A stretch of 64,000 nt of DNA from Eulemur rufifrons (Eukaryota > Chordata > Mammalia > Primates > Lemuridae), in assembly GCF_041146395.1 (NCBI RefSeq), contig NC_091008.1, positions 6,337,501 through 6,401,500 on the forward strand, written 5' to 3'. Below the pieces are notes generated by a model. That model was given only the letters and a program-made list of their open reading frames with translations, did not search any database and was not told the origin of the DNA. The translations under genes and the position numbers were made by a program. Positions 59,711 to 64,000 of the stretch are shown piece after piece (within the stretch, counting starts at the first letter, position 1; every line of letters begins with the position of its first letter).

Positions 59711-60164
59711 TTAAATAAGACCAACTGTCTGGAAGCATATTCCCTAGAAGCAGAACTTAAAGCAGGGGTTTGCGTGTGCTTTGTAGAGGATATTCTGTCC
59801 AGGACCAAGTCGGGGAGGAGAGCAGGGTAGAGAGTGGGGAGAGTGGAGGAAGGATGAGGTCTCAGGGAAGGTCTAGCCTTGTCTGATCCTCCAGACACTA
59901 AGAATACACTTGGTGGTGGTGTGGCCCCACTGAGGGAAGGGGCAGGGCTTTTGTACCTCTTCATGAGTCAGTCGCTGGCCAACCACAGCAAAAGGTTGGC
60001 GTAACCTCTTCACAGGCAGCTTCTGGCAAGTTGGCGCCTGTCAACCAAGGGCAATTTTCCTAAAAAGGTGGCAGGTGGAAACCACCAGTCCACATAATTC
60101 CCCGTGCCTGGGAGGTGAGTGTTTCAGCAGGATAAGATGAGCAGTGTAGGGCCTTTCAAACGTC
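59711..60164. other. Unique DNA
   Basis: No feature is recognised. Confidence 0.4.
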
Positions 60165-60570
60165 TTTCTTATCACCTTTGACTGAGTGTCTCCTAGATGC
60201 CGTTTACTGTATCCCTCACCCTGAAGGAACTCAAAATGTAGCAGGAGAAAAAACGAGTTTGACTGGGGTCAAACTAGAAGTATAGTTATGATGTGATGGT
60301 GTGTTTTGCATGCCTAGAAGATGGAGAGGGGAAGAAGAAAGAGAGGGATGGTCCAAGGGGCCAGTGAAGAGCCAAGTACAACTGAATGATGGAAGGGAAT
60401 GACCTTGAGGTGCCTCTTGGAGACTGTTTAGAAGAAGTTAGTGGATGAGGTGGGGAAAGGGAAGAACAGTGTCAACAGGAGAGGCTGGACAAAGCGTGGT
60501 GACTTTCGGGGCCAGCGTTAGAGCTCTAGCATGATTGGCATCTGTGAGGACAGGGCAGACGACGAGGCTG
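60165..60570 (-). repeat. L2 LINE fragment
   Basis: 'tgagtgtctcctagatgccg', 'cctgaaggaactcaaaatgt' and 'tgaccttgaggtgcctcttg' follow the antisense L2 3' region. Confidence 0.6.
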
Positions 60571-60873
60571 GAAAGAGAAACAAGAGCCACCTCGTGAGAG
60601 GTCTTTTGGTTTGTGCCTAATGGTGGAGCTTAATGCTGAGGAAATGGGAATGCTGAAAAGAAGTGTTGGTAGTCTGAAGTCTGCGTTTGCCACATCTATG
60701 ATAGTAATTACTTATTACTTATGGACATTACTTGCAGACACGTTGCTCTGTAATTGGATTTGTGCAATGTCGCCAAGTTGGTTTATACTTCGTTTTTCCC
60801 ACCTTCACTTTCCTGGGAATACATGCAATACAGCATGGTCTCACCACACTACTATAGATGATTAATGTCCATT

Positions 60874-61227
60874 AAGGATAATCCTGGCCGGGCGCGGTGG
60901 CTCGCGCCTGTCATCCTAGCACTCTGGGAGGCCGAGGTGGGCGGATTGTTTGAGCTCAGGAGTTCGAGACCAGCCTGAGCAAGAGCGAGACCCCATCTCT
61001 ACTAAAAATAGAAAGAAATTATATGGACAGCTAAAAATATATATAGAAAAAATTAGCCGGGCATGGTGGCGCATGCCTGTAGTCCCAGCTACTCGGGAGG
61101 CTGAGACAGGAGGATCCCTTGAGCTCAGGAGTTTGAGGTTGCTGTGAGCTAGGCTGACGCCACGGCACTCACTCTAGCCTGGGCAACAGAGTGAGACTCT
61201 GTCTCAAAAAAAAAAAAGGATAATCCT
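60874..61227 (+). mobile_element. Alu SINE, full length, lemur type
   Basis: The Alu starts at 60886 and its A tail ends near 61217. It shares the linker variant of the Alu at 5701 and is nearly identical to it. The target-site duplication aaggataatcct is at 60874-60885 and 61216-61227. Confidence 0.97.
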
Positions 61228-61754
61228 GAGGGTGGCATAAGGATGGCTGCCTTATTCTCCATGGCAGCCAAAGCGTGGTTGGGAGCACAACTGGCCCAGG
61301 CTTGCAGAGCCAGGTGGTGGGTTCTCCTCCAGGCCTCTCTGAGCCAGGGCTCCCCTGATGCTTGCCCCCTGGTCTCGGAGGTCGCCCCACCTCCTCCGCA
61401 AGCCCCGTGGCTGTGAGACTCCTAACTTGCTAACTTCCTCTGCTGTTTCTCAAACCCATGGCGCACGTTGTGGAACACCAGTAGATTTTAGGGTGGAGGC
61501 CAACTTATTCATTTTTGCTTCTGGTCACCATTGTTTTCTCTCCGTTTTGATACTTTGTCCTTTTCCTGTCATAGAATCGTATCGCTTTTCCACATGGCCT
61601 CTCGGTGGAGCCTGTCCTCCGTGGACTCAGCGCACCTCCCCTGAATTCCAGCCAAGGTGCGTGTGTTAGAAATGCTCTTCTGAAAGGGGGCGGAGCAGTG
61701 GGGACACAGGCGCAAGTCCGGGGTTCAGAAACGGGCGTGTGCAAACAGAGGTCT
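61228..61754. other. Unique DNA
   Basis: No feature is recognised. The 103-codon frame at 61358-61669 has no domain. Confidence 0.4.
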
Positions 61755-62200
61755 TAACAGCACTGTTTGTGATAGCAAAACCTGGAAACGACCCAAATGC
61801 CCTTTGGGTGGGGGGACGAATGACGAGGGTATAGTCGCACAATGGATTATTGTATGGCTGTCAAATGAATGGATTACAGTCCCACCCAGAAATATAGCCA
61901 CATAATATCAAGTATAAAAAGTCAGTCCCAAAAGTGTATATATAGCATGACACCATTTTCATAATGTTAAAAACAAAAAATAAACATTTTAAGAATATAT
62001 ATATATGTAATAAAACCACATAAAAAAAGAAGCAAGGGACAAATGAAGTAGGATCTGAGATGGTGGTTACCTTGGACAGGGGAAGCACAGGGATGGTATG
62101 GGGAGGTGACTGGGTGTATGTCAAGGTCCTGGCTTTTGTTTTGAATGGTAAGTTTATGTGTGATTTGTTTTATCATTGAAAACAAATGAAAATTGTTAAC
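61755..62200 (+). mobile_element. Old L1 (L1M-like) 3' fragment
   Basis: 'acagcactgtttgtgatagc', 'tggaaacgacccaaatgccc' and 'gcacaatggattattgtatg' are the end of L1 ORF2 in sense orientation, followed by a 3' UTR ('ggtggttaccttggacaggg', 'gtttatgtgtgatttgtttt'). Stops and indels break the frame. Confidence 0.8.
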
Positions 62201-64000
62201 TACACGAAAGAGGGTCAATTTGGACCAATGACGAGACTGTGTCATGAGCCAAGGATTGTCATTAAACTCATTCTGTGTACCTGAAACCCAAAACAAAAAT
62301 CATAGGTAACTTTTGTAGTTACCTATGGCGATAAAGGAGAAGCAATACTTGAGGCCTGAGTTGTTTGGAGAATTAAGTGAGACATACTCTGATTAGTAAG
62401 TATGAAGTTCTAACTACAAATTCAGCTGTGGAAAAAAAAAAACAACTGTTGCACTTTGTTATCTTTTTAAAATCAGCTGAAATTGGACTCCTGGCTTGCA
62501 GCGACTTTCACTTGAGTTATCAATGAGGTCTACTCCTCTCTGCAGCCTGCTCCCCCATCTTGCTTGAGCCAAGTGTCTTCCAGAGCAGAAGAGAGCTGGG
62601 ATCCTGCCGTTCACTGGTGAGAAGTCCTTTGCCCTCATCTGAGTGGTCCCTTGAGCCGGGACAGCTTCACAGCTTTTTAACTGAGTTGGGAATGGGAGTG
62701 AATCTTTGGCGAGACTGGGAACCCTCATCCTTACGATTAGGCCTTGTAAGTGCATGGCACAGCCATTTCTCTCTGAGGCCTTGCCAGTTGGATATTCTTG
62801 TCCTCTTTCTACTTTTTAGGAATCTTCTCTCTCCTTACTATCTACAGAGTCATTCTCCTTCCCTCTGGAATACCTAGTACATTCTCTTCGATGATTTTAA
62901 TTTTTTTTTCCAAAATATCGGAAGACTGACTTCAAGAAGCTTCTGCATTATGGCCTGAAAATATACCTAAGGCAGGGAAATGGAAAAGGGAAAAATGCAG
63001 GGAGGGGAAACACAAATATTTTAGCAAATTTTCCTGTCCGAACGTTAGGGACTGGTCACTGGGGCTCAGTGAGAGTTCCTGGCCTGCCTCCATCCCCAAA
63101 CTAATGACAAAAAGGATGGGTGTTTGTTCCCCGATTGGCTTGGGACATCACACCTGAACATTTGAAAGAGATCTCAGCTGGACACAGGAGAAAAATCTGT
63201 TCTCGCTATTCTCTTCCAACTGTGCTCTGCTTTCTCCAGAGCAAAACTGACAACCTGTGTGCTCTGGGGCCCAGAAGAGCTAATATGTGTATATTACTAC
63301 ATCTAAGGATTGATCAAGAAGAATTTCCTGACTGATAACTATGATGTAGAAGGTGAGAAAGTACCATTTTTTGCTTGGAAAGAAGAAACCTTAGTCAAAG
63401 AAGAATTAGCACATGTTTTAGAAGTGGCCTGTGTCTTTCCAAGGCAGGGGTGCGGGGGTGTGGGGGGTTGGACACGGTCCACTCAGTTCCCTTTTTCTAG
63501 GCTGAAACAGGATGGATGTTTGCTAGTCCGAGGAATAGGAAGTGTGTGTACTTCCTTGGAGTGGGACTTCGAACATCTGGGTGTGCCTTGAAGACAGCCT
63601 ACCCACCACTCCCCTTCCCTGCCACACTTAACACAGTAGGAACCTCGCTTAATGCTCTGTCTTCCTTTGCTCTCCAGTGATTCAGGTAAGCAGACAACAC
63701 AAGGCAGTCTTCCGCCTTAAAAGAGCAATGGCTTAATCTTAGAGAAGTCATTCTGCACAGCAGACTGTCCATTCAGAAGTCCCTTTGCCTCTGAGCAGTC
63801 CCCCGGGGGTCACAGCTATTCACTACCAGCATCCCCCGAGTGATCAGCAGACCCGGCCAGTTTGTCCAGATGGCCCTAGCCTATCACTGGGTGTTGCAAT
63901 GACACAAAAAGAAAGCATGCCTTGTGTTCGCTGATTTGGAAATGGATCTCTGTTGTGGAGATAAATATAGAACACTGATCAGGTTACTAATCTGCCATTG
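62201..64000. other. Unique DNA up to the window edge
   Basis: An A run is at 62430-62440. A worn L2-like scrap may lie around 62800-62890. No gene is recognised; the 105-codon frame at 62560-62877 has no domain. Confidence 0.4.

Overview
The window is mammalian nuclear DNA from a primate, most likely a lemur. The clearest sign is five full-length dimeric Alu SINEs (5701, 17988, 34791, 40150, 60886). Their right arms carry the lemur-type sequence (gctgtgagctaggctgacgcc) and their linkers the 'aaatatatatagaaaaaatt' type, neither of which is seen in human Alus. A short piggyBac-type element with TTAA ends (35410-35681) would fit a mouse-lemur-like genome, where piggyBac elements are known to have been active recently. 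The species assignment is inference.

I find no exon or gene that I can support. The longest open frames are chance frames or belong to transposons, and I see no tRNA, rRNA or CRISPR array. The window is intergenic or intronic DNA of moderate GC content with a dense repeat record of several ages: worn L2, MIR, old L1, MaLR-type LTRs, MER5-like and Tigger elements. On top of these lie younger Alus, one well-preserved 5'-truncated L1 (31018-32078) and the piggyBac-like element.

Layout. 1-5 kb: mostly unique sequence with a MIR, a 290-bp local direct duplication (891-1184 and 3120-3410) and a bare poly-T tract flanked by a 16-bp target-site duplication (4031-4078). 5-14 kb: an Alu, a complex cluster with three copies of an unclassified repeat (7699, 8941, 13153), two of them inverted and sharing flanking DNA, plus LTR-like sequence and a TA-flanked DNA transposon that hosts the third copy. 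14-31 kb: mainly L2/MIR debris and unique AT-rich DNA, plus a compact CpG cluster with a strong CTCF-like motif (27370-27620). 31-38 kb: the young L1, a GC-rich unclassified block, L2, an internally deleted Tigger element with part of its transposase frame, an Alu, the piggyBac-like element and a MER5-like element. 38-64 kb: Alus, old L1 and L2 pieces in both directions, a MaLR LTR and long unique stretches.

Nothing here forms an operon or pathway. The most interesting material is the mobile-element history: the unclassified three-copy repeat with a transduction-like inverted copy, the TTAA element, the bare poly-T insertion, and the CpG/CTCF spot, which is the best candidate for a working regulatory site.
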